In this document: in pieces, positions 1 through 12,300 of the stretch
Numbering within the stretch: position 1 is the stretch's first letter
Layout of the letters: each line of letters opens with the position of its first letter
NCBI GenBank assembly: GCA_002749535.1
Contig: MZZL01000389.1
Location: 203,953 to 267,952 of the forward strand
Length of the DNA: 64,000 bases
Origin: Apophysomyces variabilis
Taxonomy: Eukaryota > Mucoromycota > Mucoromycetes > Mucorales > Mucoraceae
Direction of reading: 5' to 3'
Program-made: the position numbers and the translations under genes
Notes under the pieces: generated by a model
The model's database searches: none
The model's input: only the letters and a program-made list of their open reading frames with translations
Told to the model about the DNA's origin: nothing

Positions 1-893
1 AAGTACCCTTTTATTCAAGAAGCTAAAAAATTCCTTAAAGAAAATGACCCCAGACTTAAATTGAATACTAAGGTCACTACAATCGAATATGACCAAAACG
101 GAGTGCAGATCCATACAGATCAGGGTGACCTTATTGAAGCCGACTATGCAATTGTTACCTTCTCGTAAGTTACCTGCATCTCAAGGGGACTTCTAATGTT
201 TATTGTAGGCTTGGAGTTCTGCAAAATGACGATGTCAAGTGGTCTCCTCCATTCCCTAGTTGGAAGAAGGAAGGACTTTCTGGTTTCCACATGGCTACTT
301 ATACCAAAATTTTCATGAACTTCCCTTATCAATTCTGGGATGACAATCAGTTCACCGTCTACGCCGACCCTAATCGTAGAGGTTATTATACCGCATGGCA
401 GAATTTGAACGCGCCAGGGTTCTACCCCAAAAACACCACTACCAATATCTTCTTTGTCACTGTCACACAATACCAGTCTTTTGCAGCCGAGTCTATGACG
501 GATGAAGAAGTCAAGGATGAAATCATGGCCGTTCTCCGTTCAATGTACGGTGAAGATGTACCTGAGCCAACGGAGTTCCTGTTTCCGCGTTGGCATTCCG
601 ACCCTCTATTCAGAGGGTCGTTCTCTAATTGGCCTATTGGTGAACTTGGAGCGCATCATGTCAATATGAAAGCTCCTCTACATAATCGTGTTTTCTTCGG
701 AGGCGAACATATGCATGGTGAATATTTTGGCTACTTGCAAGGTGCATGGTTTAGCGGTGCAGACGCAGCCAGTGATGTCACTCAATGCATTAAGAGAAAA
801 TGTCGTCGCGCAAAGTACTATCCTGTACTCACAAACGCCAAACTACAGCCAGAATTTATCCGCAGAGTTGGTTTTGTTCCACACTACCTATAA
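1..893 (+). CDS. FAD-dependent amine oxidase (polyamine oxidase type), copy 1, 5' end missing
   Basis: This is the 3' portion of a flavin amine oxidase; the window begins inside the exon matching exon 5 of the two downstream copies. Visible exons are 1-164 and 209-893. The last exon is 685 nt, exactly as in copies 2 and 3. The C-terminal FAD-binding signature reads VFFGGEHMHGEYFGYLQGAW, where the other copies have FAGEAMSDTEYGFLQGAWISG, so copy 1 has drifted at a normally conserved AGE motif. The protein ends in VPHYL. Enzymes of this family oxidise amines or polyamines and release H2O2. The other copies carry signal peptides, so an extracellular location is likely. Substrate is unknown, and the FAD-site change could reduce activity. 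Family assignment is secure; specific function is not. Confidence 0.85.
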
Positions 894-1938
894 CTGAGTC
901 TCCCATTTAATAAATTCATCACTCTCATCGATGGCTTTTACGCCGTACAGCCGTCGTTATGGCGGTTTCACTTCTGTGCCACTCATATGTAGCAATTGGC
1001 GGAATTCCCAAAACGTTACAAACCTATACGTCGCTTATGCGTTGAACAACGGTGATATCGGAAAGTGGAGTTATTGACATCCTTGTTGAGATTCCGTTTT
1101 CTTACTGCTTGGAGTAAAAGGCTGCTCCTCATGATATTTCCTCAAAGATAGCATTAGCTATCGTCACTGAAATAAGCTACAACTTATACAAGTTATAGGC
1201 TGCATACAAAGAACAACTGTAGTCAAAGACATACCTGTTCATGGTATTGCAACAAACACAGTTTCAGTTATCTTATGACTCGTAATCATCGATTTTCATG
1301 CTTCTGTTGCCAACGGTAGTATCGGAAAAATACCAACGATATGGTTACGGCTGTCACGGCGACCTCCTGCATTACTGTGCTTGATCTCCTTCCCATTTTT
1401 GTACAAGGGATAAAGTCCCATTTTGGAGACGCCCATTTCTGTGACTCCTACCAAATAGATTTTTTGTGGCGTTACTTGTGCCTACTTTTTTACCCAATCC
1501 GCTTTACGCCATGCAGTTCTTATGTGAACCCTAATGGCAATAGCCTTTGGTACTAAACTTAGCTATAGTTATAGATTCTTTTGTATTTCACAGTGACAGA
1601 GGTTTTGAACGCTGTGTGCTAGGCATGCATATAGAATAACAAATTGAAGCGTAAAGTTTCATGTCACGGAAAGAAAAAACCTACATTCAGGAGATTTGCT
1701 TACTGCATGAAGTGCCATGAGTCAAGAGTAACAAATCGCTAACTGTATCTTAACTCTTGGAGGAAGATTTGTTTGTGCCACTGCAACTCTTATTTGTTAC
1801 ATCGTACATAGAGCAAAGAGGCGTTCTTCTTAAACAGGAATTAGACGCATGTACAACAGCAACAACTAATTCACCGGTTGTCAGTTATATAAATAAGCGT
1901 AAACTCCTTAGTTTGTATTTACTGTATCCTAGGCAAAT
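894..1938. other. Intergenic spacer between amine oxidase copies 1 and 2
   Basis: About 1 kb between tandem copies. Small open frames at 1341-1556 and 1757-1948 show no family motif or splice logic, and I regard them as chance. The only functional element I can support is the core promoter of copy 2, listed separately. Confidence 0.5.
1886..1898 (+). promoter_or_regulatory. TATA box of amine oxidase copy 2
   Basis: TATATAAATAAGC lies 41 nt before the ATG at 1939. The same core, TATAAATAAGC, occurs 36 nt before the ATG of copy 3, while surrounding sequence differs. That supports a conserved core promoter. Confidence 0.55.
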
Positions 1939-3716
1939 ATGCGCTTGAAGTTACTGCCGCTAACTATCACCCTCTCATTTGCCGCCTCTTCCTTCAGCGG
2001 CTTAGTAGAAGCGGCAACGGCAGTCCGCACAAAGGTTGCTATTCTTGGCGGTGGTGTGAGCGGTATTCATGCTGCTATAAATTTGACTCACAACGGCATC
2101 GACGACTTCCTCATTGTGGAAGCTAGAGATATACTGGGAGGTTTGTATCCATTTTCCATCATTCACCTTGAAAATTTATAACAATGCATTCCAGGGAGAG
2201 CGCAGAACGTCCCATTTGCTGGAGTATCGGTAGAAAAAGGTTGTAACTGGGTTCAAGGTCTGGGAACAAATCCGATCAATGAGCTACGCAAAAAGTACGA
2301 TTTGAAGACTGCTCGGACAAATGGTGATGACGTTGTGTTCTATAACCAACACGGCAGAGCAGAAGGAAAAAAAGAATATGAGAAGTAAGCGACAACAGGA
2401 TTGAGAATTCAGAAGATCGTCTTCTGACCACTTGACAGATTCAACCAAGCATACGAGGTGCTAAATCATTTAGCAAGTAAGCAAATGCCACTGCTACGTA
2501 ATTGAAACAATTGACGTTCTTGTCTCTACTGCTTTAGAATATAGAATCGAGCACAATATAGTGGATATCTCTGTCCGTACGGGTTTGGATATGGTTGGAT
2601 GGAAACCCTTAACTCCCATGGAAAAAGCCGTTGAATACTACGTGTTTGACTGGGAAGCGGGCGAAACACCAGAAGTATCTTCCACCGCTTATTCTGCCAT
2701 CAACGATAATGCTACATACTTTGGCTTTGGCCCTGGTAGTGATGGCGATCTTTTCGTCCTGGATCCGCGGTATGGATGCCCTATATAGACCGGCATTTGA
2801 ACTAACATCTCACAGAGGATTCAAATATCCGTTCATTCAAGAAGCAAACACAGTTTTGAAAGAGAAAGATCCGAGACTCAAATTGAATACAAAAGTCACT
2901 ACGATTAAATACGACAAAAACGGAGTTAAGATTTATACGGATAAAGACGAAGTTATCGAAGCAGAGTACGCTATTGTCACTTTTTCGTAAGTCGATCATC
3001 GTTTGTTGGGGAAATCTAAACTGTATTGTAGGCTTGGTGTCCTTCAAAATGACGATGTGAAGTGGTCTCCTCCTTTCCCTAGTTGGAAGAAGGAAGGACT
3101 CTCTGGTTTCCACATGGCTACCTATACCAAGATCTTTATGAACTTCCCTTACCAATTCTGGGATGACAATCAGTTCACCGTCTATGCTGATCCCGGTCGT
3201 CGTGGATACTATAATGCATGGCAGAACTTGAATGCTCCTGGTTTCTATCCCAAGAACACCACTACCAACATTTTCTTCGTCACTGTTACTCAAGATCAGG
3301 CATATGATGTTGAGTCCATGACAGATGAAGAAGTCAAGCAGGAAATTATGGTTGTCCTTCGCTCCATGTATGGTGATCATGTCCCTGAGCCCACTGATAT
3401 TCTCTTTCCTCGATGGCATTCCGATCCTCTCTTCAGAGGATCATACTCCAATTGGCCAATTGGAGAACTTGGGCCACATCATACTAACATGAAAGCACCC
3501 CTGGAGAATCGCGTCTTCTTTGCTGGTGAAGCTATGAGCGATACGGAGTATGGCTTTTTACAAGGTGCATGGATTAGCGGTGCAGACACAGCAGCCAATG
3601 TCGCACAATGCATTAAGAGCAAATGTCCCCCGGCCAAATACTACCCTGAAATTACTAATGCCCAAATTCAACCTAATTTTGTCACGAAGAGAGAATACGT
3701 TCCTCATTACCTATGA
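1939..3716 (+). CDS. Secreted FAD-dependent amine oxidase (polyamine oxidase type), copy 2
   Basis: Six exons: 1939-2140, 2195-2384, 2439-2476, 2538-2769, 2816-2986, 3032-3716, giving 505 aa. Residues 1-26 are a signal peptide (basic start, hydrophobic core, ending near GLVEA). The Rossmann FAD motif follows as VAILGGGVSGIHAAINL, then VEARD, then GCNWVQGLGTNP. The C-terminal FAD segment is VFFAGEAMSDTEYGFLQGAW. Predicted role: extracellular oxidation of a polyamine or other amine with H2O2 release. Exon lengths are identical to copy 3 (202, 190, 38, 232, 171, 685 nt), so the duplication kept the gene structure. Parts of exons 2 and 6 are almost identical to copy 3 while flanking sequence is diverged. 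Substrate cannot be told from sequence. Confidence 0.9.
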
Positions 3717-4830
3717 TTATATTTATTGGCATAATAAAGACTATGGTCACATTGATAACTATAAGGATGCAGCGCTATCACCCAATGTCTAAACAATAAA
3801 TATTCATACGATGCTAGTGGTATGTAACCCATCCATTTTAACCAAACGTACAAAAGATAGTATTCCTTGATATCTTTAGTAGAAAAAAGCACTCTCATGT
3901 TTTGCCAAGGCGCGGGAGAAAGTTGATCCTGTTACGTTTCCTATGCCTTCGTCATCTTACGCCAGATGTTTGTTATTCTCCTCTTCATGCGAGCTACATA
4001 AACATGTTTTTATGTCATAGTTTAAAGTCTAACTTAGCTACCGCATACAATATAAAATCTACTAAACAGAAGCAATAGTGGAAAGCGCATATACTTGCAC
4101 GGTGGCTGTCTAGACATACATTAGATGGATTTCTACCGTATTAATTACATTTCTCTAAGTTATCAATTTCTCATTAGCTTTGTACATGAGGTACCCGTAA
4201 CCATCGATATCATGACGTTTTGCGCTCCTCTCCGTCAAAATACTTTATATATCTATTTTCTGCCTTAATATAGATCCAAGCACGGAATTATGAGATGTTC
4301 CAACCTAAACTGCTATTTTACATGGCATTTCGTAGTGCTGGTTATATTATAATAGCAGATCGCAATGTATAAATACTTGCATTAAAGCGAGCTCCTGCGT
4401 TTCCTCGTTTCTAGTAGAAGTCCGCCAATGTGGGTATGATTTACTGGAAGCGTGCCGCTCGTGTAGCCTTATCACTTGGATGCTTAAATATTTATCCTAA
4501 AATCATGTCCACAACGTAATTATTAGCTGTTGGTGTCGATCTAGTGAACTTCATTATATGTCTGTATGATATACTATTATAACAGATTTATACAAGTTGG
4601 GCATCACAAACACACGTACATGGACCATATTAATATTCCAGTCTCGGTCGAAGCGAACGTTTTTTTTGTTCTGCGTACAATTCAGATGTGACAAGGTATT
4701 AGCTTATTATGCAAAGCAACATTATACATGAATCTACCACAATGTGGATATATGACGCCACATTTATTTCACAGCCTTTCATTGTATAAATAAGCATGAG
4801 TTGCGTGTATGCAACATCCGTAGTAAAGCA
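3717..4830. other. Intergenic spacer between amine oxidase copies 2 and 3
   Basis: About 1.1 kb of AT-rich DNA with no convincing open frame. Apart from the TATA box of copy 3 I see nothing in it. Confidence 0.5.
4785..4795 (+). promoter_or_regulatory. TATA box of amine oxidase copy 3
   Basis: TATAAATAAGC lies 36 nt before the ATG at 4831 and matches the core element of copy 2. An earlier ATG at 4796 opens a short frame that soon stops, so 4831 is preferred as start. Confidence 0.55.
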
Positions 4831-6601
4831 ATGCGAGCTACAGTCTCATTGATAACCGCAAGTTTGCTTATAGCGCTCTCTGTGTTCAGCCGAACGGTGG
4901 AAGCGAAAAGTATCGTTCGTCGCAAGGTTGCTATTCTTGGTGGTGGTGTGAGCGGTATCCATGCTGCTATAAATTTGACACGCAACGGCATCGACGACTT
5001 TGTCATTGTGGAAGCCAGAGATACATTGGGTGGTATGTGTTCCCTTTTTCTTTATTGATCTCGAAAGATTGTAACAATGCATTCCAGGGAGAGCGCAGAA
5101 CGTCCCATTTGCTGGAGTATCGGTAGAAAAAGGTTGTAACTGGGTTCAAGGTCTAGGAACAAATCCGATCAATGAGCTACGCAAAAAGTACGATTTGAAG
5201 ACTGCTCGGACAAATGGTGATGACGTTGTGTTCTATAACAAACACGGCAGAGCAGAAGGAAAAAAAGAATATGAGAAGTGAGTAAAAATTTGGTTAGAAT
5301 GGCTATGTTCTGACTCTCCGTAGATTCAGCCAAGCGTATCAGGCGCTGGGTAAGTTAGCAGGTAAGCGGATTTGATGTTGTTTCGGGACGTCAATGCTGT
5401 GCTTACTTTGGTACTGAATTAGACTACAGAATCGAACATGACATGGTAGATATCTCCATCCGTACTGGTTTGAAGATGGTTGGATGGAAACCTTTAAGTC
5501 CCATGGAGGAAGCTGTGGAATACTATGCTCTAGATTGGGTGGCCGGCCACACTCCAGAAGCGGCTTCAACCATTTATTCTACTATCAGTGGCAATGCCAC
5601 ATATTTTGGTTTTGGTCCTGGTAGCAATGGTGAACTCTTCGTATTTGACCCACGGTAGGTACGCTATCACTAGAGCTTAAACGTAGTAACAAACTACAGA
5701 GGTTTCAAATATCCGTTCCTTCAAGAAGCAAAAACAGTGCTGGAAGAAAACGATCCAAGGCTTAAACTGAATACCAAAGTCACGACAATCAATTATAATG
5801 AAAAGGGAGTTCAAATATGTACAGATAAAGAAGAACTTATTGAAGCTGATTATGCTATTGTTACCTTCTCGTAAGTTACCATATCCTCCTCAGAATAATC
5901 TTGACCTTTAATGTAGGCTTGGTGTTCTGCAAAATGACGATGTGAAGTGGTCTCCACCGTTACCTAGCTGGAAAAAAGAAGGTCTTGATGGTTTTAACAT
6001 GGCTACCTATACCAAGATCTTTATGAACTTCCCTTACCAATTCTGGGATGACAATCAGTTCACCGTCTATGCTGATCCCGGTCGTCGTGGATACTATAAC
6101 GCATGGCAGAACTTGAATGCTCCTGGTTTCTATCCCAAGAACACCACTACCAACATTTTCTTCGTCACTGTTACTCAAGATCAGGCATATGATGTTGAGT
6201 CCATGACAGATGAAGAAGTCAAGCAGGAGATTATGGTTGTCCTCCGCTCCATGTATGGTGATCATATCCCTGAGCCCACTGATATTCTCTTTCCTCGATG
6301 GCATTCCGATCCTCTCTTCAGAGGATCATACTCCAATTGGCCAATTGGAGAACTTGGGCCACATCATACTAACATGAAAGCACCCCTGGAGAATCGCGTC
6401 TTCTTTGCTGGTGAAGCTATGAGCGATACGGAGTATGGCTTTTTACAAGGTGCATGGATTAGCGGTGCAGACACAGCAGCCAATGTCGCACAATGCATTA
6501 AGAGCAAATGTCCCCCGGCCAAATACTACCCTGAAATTACTAACGCTAAAATCCGACCTGACTTTATCACGAAACGTAGCTTTCCGAACGGTCATAGATA
6601 G
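4831..6601 (+). CDS. Secreted FAD-dependent amine oxidase (polyamine oxidase type), copy 3
   Basis: Six exons: 4831-5032, 5088-5277, 5324-5361, 5423-5654, 5700-5870, 5917-6601, giving 505 aa with the same exon lengths as copy 2. The signal peptide is about residues 1-26 (ending near RTVEA). The FAD-binding motif VAILGGGVSGIHAAINL, the GCNWVQGLG segment and the C-terminal FAGEAMSDTEYGFLQGAW signature are all intact, so the enzyme should be active. The start was chosen because it places the signal peptide in register with copy 2. The last residues differ: copies 1 and 2 end VPHYL, copy 3 ends FPNGHR. From about 6000 to 6546 the sequence is nearly identical to copy 2, which points to recent gene conversion. 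Secreted oxidative role inferred; substrate unknown. Confidence 0.9.
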
Positions 6602-7290
6602 ATGGGCTTGTGTAAAGCTTACTTAACTTAGCAATTACAATATAACAAACATAGCAATGACGAAGTAATGCTGGATGATTAAAAACTTCTGATATTTCTA
6701 GTAAGGGCAATAGTTTGCAGTATTTCTTGTAAACATCAACACAGTTCTTCAAGCATGTCCTTCATTCTTTGGACTAGAAACCGAACCATGCCATATGGCC
6801 CAGCTCAGACCCTGAGTCACTTGCAGTCTGAATACACAAACCAAGTTAGCTGCTGCAGTAAAAGGCTCCATGGTATTATGCGGACCGTAGCCCTATATTT
6901 GATCTTTGATTCAGATGGCCACAATGACGTGACACAGAGAGTTGTTTATGTATGTGTGCTCGCCAGGGGTAGCGACCTAAATGCATGGTTTCCATTCCAT
7001 AGCAGATACCAACGGGAGAGACCGATAGGTTGAGAGCAATAAAGAAAATGCTCGACATTACAGACAAGAACCGGGCGCTCTGCTAAAAAATACGTTCTAC
7101 AACTGTCATATGTTTTGTTTTAGTTTTCCGTCGTAGTATATGATGGCCATCGTAACAACAATTTGTATTATCACACTTAATAGCTGTCGATAGGAACTCG
7201 GGCTTTCCAGCTGTGATCATCCCTAATGATTTTTGACAGGACAAGTCGGTAATTTTGCCTAGGTTTCCACACAGGAACTTCTCTTTACCA
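6602..7290. other. Intergenic region upstream of the ubiquitin protease
   Basis: About 690 bp holding the 3' flank of the amine oxidase array and the promoter of the next gene. Short frames on both strands lack recognisable domains. I see nothing specific in it. Confidence 0.45.
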
Positions 7291-8970
7291 ATGGCAACGA
7301 GTTTATCGACCGACGAAGACTTAAATATCCATACGAAAGCCAAAGCTCAAAGAAAACGCACGCGCTTATGGAACTTCTTCTTTCACCATCACCATAAGAA
7401 GCATGCCTCGTTTAAAACGCAAGAGATGATTAGCAAAGACGAACAGCTTGCTAAAATCACTACATTGGCTGATTATGCTGAACGACACTTCGCTGTAACG
7501 TTGGATGACAATGCATTTCAGAGCGTTCTGATAGCCAATGATTGGAACCTCAAAAGCGCCATTGCTGATCTGGAAGATTACGAGGAAGCAGCACATGGCA
7601 TTTTGCGTCCGTTGCCCTCGGCTCAACAAGCTTTACTTGGGAGCGAAAATGACCAAGGAACTAGCTGTTACATTGACTCCTTACTCTTCGCAATGTAGGT
7701 GTTATTGGTGATCGTTATTTAGATCCTAGCTAAGTTATTGCTAGGTTTATTTCCATCACTGCTTTCGAGCCATTGTTAACGTTCGACATTCCTTCCGAAG
7801 AAGTAACCAAACAAAAGCTCCAAACGCTACTTCGTCTTTTCGTCAACAAATTACGTAAAGGACATCTTGTTAAAGATGACTTTGTGTCATGGATACGTAA
7901 AACGCTAGAAGAATTATCGTGGCATGGAAAAGATGCTAGTGGACATTGGAGTCAAGAAGATGCAAGCGAGCTATTTTTATTTCTGACAGAAACTTTAAAT
8001 TTACCTTATCTTCCGGTGGGTACTTGCTGTTAACCACACTGCCTAAAATTGAATGTCATAGTTTCAAAGCCGGCTATTTCATGGCGCTAATAAGGACAGT
8101 GACGATGACAGGGTCATGACCGAACGAGCTTTGTCACTAGCCATTCCACCTAATGTATCCAGTAAATTGGAAAGCATCTTAATCGATCACTTCTATAACG
8201 GCACAGTTACCGGCGTGCGAAGGCAGGTTGATTATCATGAACTTGCTCCTTCATCGCCGACAAGCACAGAAAGTAAATCTTTAAAGAAAACCGGTGTAGT
8301 AGAATGTCGAGAAGAAGTTGATGTGGCAGCATGGCAGGTCCTCGAATTACTTCCGTTTTACAGCGCTGTGAACGAACAGGGCGAAACAATCATTACCCAA
8401 GCAAAGATATCCTTTCCCGATTCACGAATGGTCCTTCCTATTGTGTTAAAACGGTACCAATATGATGAACTTGGCGGCTGTGTCAAGATCCAAAGCCGAG
8501 TTGAAGTTCCTTTATCGATCCCTTTCCATCAATTTGTGAATAAGAACGCAGATGCACCACTATGTCCAGCGTGCCAACGAAACTTTGAATTTGTAATGCA
8601 TCTTCGTAGTGCGGTTTGCCACAAAGGTGAAACACCTCATTCTGGCCATTATATCGCGTACGCAAGGAAAGACACAGAGCAGGAGACGGTTTGGCTCAAG
8701 CTAGGTAAGGATTAATCCATGGAGTCACTGCCGGTTAATCTTTTCTTCAAAATAGACGATATGAAGGTGCAGAAACGTGTACAAGTCTTTAACAACTCAA
8801 GCGTGGTTTTTGAGGAGCTAGCAAAGGATGGCTATATACTGTTTTATGAGTTAGATCAAGAGTGCACCCATTGTTCGCCTTTATTAAAGGCAGATGCAGG
8901 CATTACTCCCGACATGTTGGCATTAGATCAGGATAAAGATAGTCGCCATGTAGCTTGTACCGTAATGTAA
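7291..8970 (+). CDS. Ubiquitin-specific protease, CYLD-like (peptidase C19/C67)
   Basis: Four exons (7291-7694, 7745-8015, 8062-8704, 8756-8970) give 510 aa. Deubiquitinases of this family cleave ubiquitin from proteins or chains. The Cys box reads GTSCYIDSLLFAMF at about residues 125-138, with the nucleophile in SCYIDS; the form resembles CYLD (SCYLDSTLF) more than the usual NTCYMNS. The His box HSGHYIAYARK is near residue 450. A zinc-ribbon-like CPAC pair sits at about residue 424 (PLCPACQRNFEF). Residues 60-100 look like a UBA-type helical segment preceding the catalytic domain. The ATG at 7291 was chosen because the upstream frame begins only with non-ATG codons. No signal peptide or TM segment, so cytosolic or nuclear. 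USP assignment is firm; closeness to CYLD is a judgement from the Cys box. Confidence 0.82.
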
Positions 8971-9310
8971 TGCAAAAAAAGCAACAATAATAAACAAAGC
9001 TAGAAAATGATTTTGCCGTTTCCCGAATTGGTAAGACGCGTTTTAAATTGAAACTGTCGTATTTCGCGTCTGGAAAAGTGTGCTAATAGATCAGACCTTT
9101 CATGCCGGATAAAGCCTCCCCTCATTACAGAACTTCAGCACTGAGGGTACATGAGCAATCAGACTGTTATGCGAACGATATATGGAATAAATCACCGACA
9201 ATAGAAACCATAAAACGACGCCGAATCCTCCACGGTAAAGCTAACGATCTTGTCATCTATTGATCTAATTTCAAGGACATCAAGGTAAATCCCCGGATGC
9301 GTTTCCTGCC
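8971..9310. other. Intergenic region between USP and DNA2
   Basis: About 340 bp, containing the 3' flank of the protease and the DNA2 promoter. No open frame or RNA signature seen. Confidence 0.45.
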
Positions 9311-12300
9311 ATGGACCTAATTAGTTTCGCCAAACTAAATGGAAGGGGACCTAATGTCGGTGTTACCAAGGAGGATACGGACAAGGAGTAAGTGGGGCTG
9401 AGGTTTCCATATCACTCACTGAAGAAGAAAAGCAGTAAAATAGTCGACGAACACTACAGCATACAACCGCGGCAATTACAGCAGAAGTTCTGGCAGAAGT
9501 TGACCGAAGAATGTGCAGTGGAGGGCATGGACCATCTTGCGCGACATGCTCACGTGGGACAAATCTCACAGGCCGATCCGCATTCCAGCTTTATACAGCG
9601 TAGATCGGTTACCATGCCTACCCAGGAAGGCGATTCCATGTTTGGCGAAGATATACCATTTGAGGATATCGAGGAAGTCTTACAAGATATTGACCATATC
9701 AAAGACATGAGAGTCCATAAGGAAAAGTTTGACGAACAAAAAAAAACGGATGAATCCTTACCAAGGCTTGAAACGGCACCTCTTCCGGCTCATACAGACG
9801 ACATTGACGAGGATGACATGTTCGGTGATGATATTCCTCTTGACGAGGTGGATGCGATTGCGCTTGAACAGCCACTAGGTTCATTGGAAAGCAGTAATCC
9901 GAAAGTAAAAGAGGTAAATAACCATATGGATTACAAGTGTTCCGCTAACAGCTCGAAGAGAATTGATACTGTAACGAATAAGTACGTAAGGTATATGGTG
10001 GCCGATATCACTGTGCAAACGTACAGAACAGATAGCCAAGAATATTCATTGAATGAAAAAGTAAGACATTGCAAAACTTGGATAAAAGCATATGTCATCC
10101 TGATAGAAAACTATATTTTAGTTGCTGCTTTTGATTGATCAACAGCTTTACTGCCCAACCTATGCCCGACTGCGTGGCTCATGGTTGGAAACGACCGTGA
10201 CCATAGGTTAGCTAAAATCAATAGCATTACTGCTCATTTTAACACAAACTCGCTAGGTGATATCGTTCATATTCCGTTTGCTATTCCAGGAACGAAGGAG
10301 ATAATCATTGATGACAAAACCAATTTTTTGGTGGTTCATCCCGACTACCTTGTCTCATGTACTACCGTTGCGGAAAGCGTATTTTGCAGACGTAAATCAG
10401 TGCTTCAGCAAAAGATAAAATCCCTGGGCGACTATAGCGAGCCACTGGTCTACGGAGACATTATGCATCGCGTTCTTCAAGATGCATTGATATCCGGTGA
10501 TTTTTCTGTTGCTGGAATCCGCGATGCTATACAACGTATGGTTATGGATTCGTTGGATGCGCTTTACGCTATAGGACAAACAGAGACTACTGCCATACAT
10601 TCATTAAGCGAACGTATCCGTGACATAAAATCCTTTGGCGATATCTACGTGGGATGGGAACCCAAGCCAACCGCCGTCATATCTAACGATATTGGTCCGG
10701 ATGCTGCTTCCAGCTTAAATTGTACATCAGTTGCTATCACGCGTGTGCTTGATATTGAAGAACATATATGGAGCCCTACATACGGTTTGAAGGGCATGAT
10801 AGACGTGTCCATCGAACTGAAGCTTCACCCGTCATCACATGTATTACTAGTTCCTTTGGAGTTGAAAACAGGAAAAGCTAGCCGCTTCATCTCTCATCGT
10901 GCTCAAACAATGTTATATACACTATTGATGCGGGATCGCTATGGTATGTATATTGTTTATGGACTAGTGCACTCATGACATGGATAGATATCAATATTGC
11001 GACAGGAGCCCTGTTTTATTCGCTCACAAACCGACTATACCTTGTACCTGCACTCCATGGCGAATTACGAGCTTTGATGATGGCGCGGAACAGTCTTGCT
11101 GTAGCTATGAAAAGTGGGCGGGGATTACCACATATGATCAAGAACCTGCATTCTTGTCAACATTGTACTATGAACGATGCATGTCTTATATACCATAAAT
11201 CTATTGAAAATGGAACGTCCAAGTCCAGCGGTCTCGAAAAATGGTTCGATAAAAGGACGGAACATATAACAGACTCAGGAGCAGCGTTTTTCCGACATTG
11301 GCAACGGTTAATTGATATGGAGGAAGATGACATCGATAATATCCGTAAAGATATCTGGAATATGACGGCACGTATGCGAGAAATGACAGGAAAGTACGTT
11401 TGCTACGTCTGCATTAATAAAGTATTTATACTGATTGTTTGCTAGGTGTTTTGAAAACATGGTGTTGGATATAGCAAATGGCGAAGCTAAGCAACGAGTA
11501 TACGTATTTAAGAAAGCATGTGCGCCTACGAACGAAGAGAGTCTCAACTTATTATCATCTCAATTCAGCGTTGGTGATCCAATCATTATATCAAGTATGG
11601 AAGGACATATCAACCTTTCGATGGGGTTCGTTTTGAAACTGGAGAAGTACTCTATCACTGTGAAGCTCCAGTCGACCTTGCGAAATCCGCCAAAGAAACT
11701 ATCAGACTTTGACGAGCTCAAAAATGAGGCATTTTCATCGTCTTCACTTGCAATATCCCCCGATCCGAGTATGAAATATAGGATAGATAAAGACGAAATG
11801 GCAGGGGGCGTGGCATTAATGAGGCAGAACTTGGTAACGTTACTTTCAAGCGAAGAAAATGGAGGAGATACAAAACGGAGACGCCTCATTGTTGACCGTG
11901 CCATGCCTGTCTTCACTCGCTTTGAATCCAATGAAATATCCAAATTATCCCAATTAAATCCTGATCAACGAAAAGCCATAGAAAAAGTTTTAAGTGGTAA
12001 TTTATATACAGCATTGATTGCCAGAAGCTGACATCGAGATTAGCCAAAGATTATACGCTCATCCTTGGTATGCCTGGTACCGGGAAAACAACGACTACTG
12101 CTTGTCTGATCAAAGAACTTGTCAACCGAAAGAAATCCGTACTTGTAACAGCATACACGCACACTGCGCTAGACAACGTACTACTGAAGGTCCGAGAGAG
12201 CGGGGTTGACGTTCTAAGATTAGGAAGTATGGACAAGGTAAGAAATGAGACTATAGTTAGAAAGATAAGGCATGTTATTTATTAGGAAACTATTCAGACA

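Noticed and set aside
2802..3419. 205-codon antisense frame over amine oxidase copy 2 (and a matching one over copies 1 and 3)
   Set aside because: It is a reverse-frame shadow of the conserved last exons, crosses the intron, and recurs in each copy only because the sense sequence is conserved.
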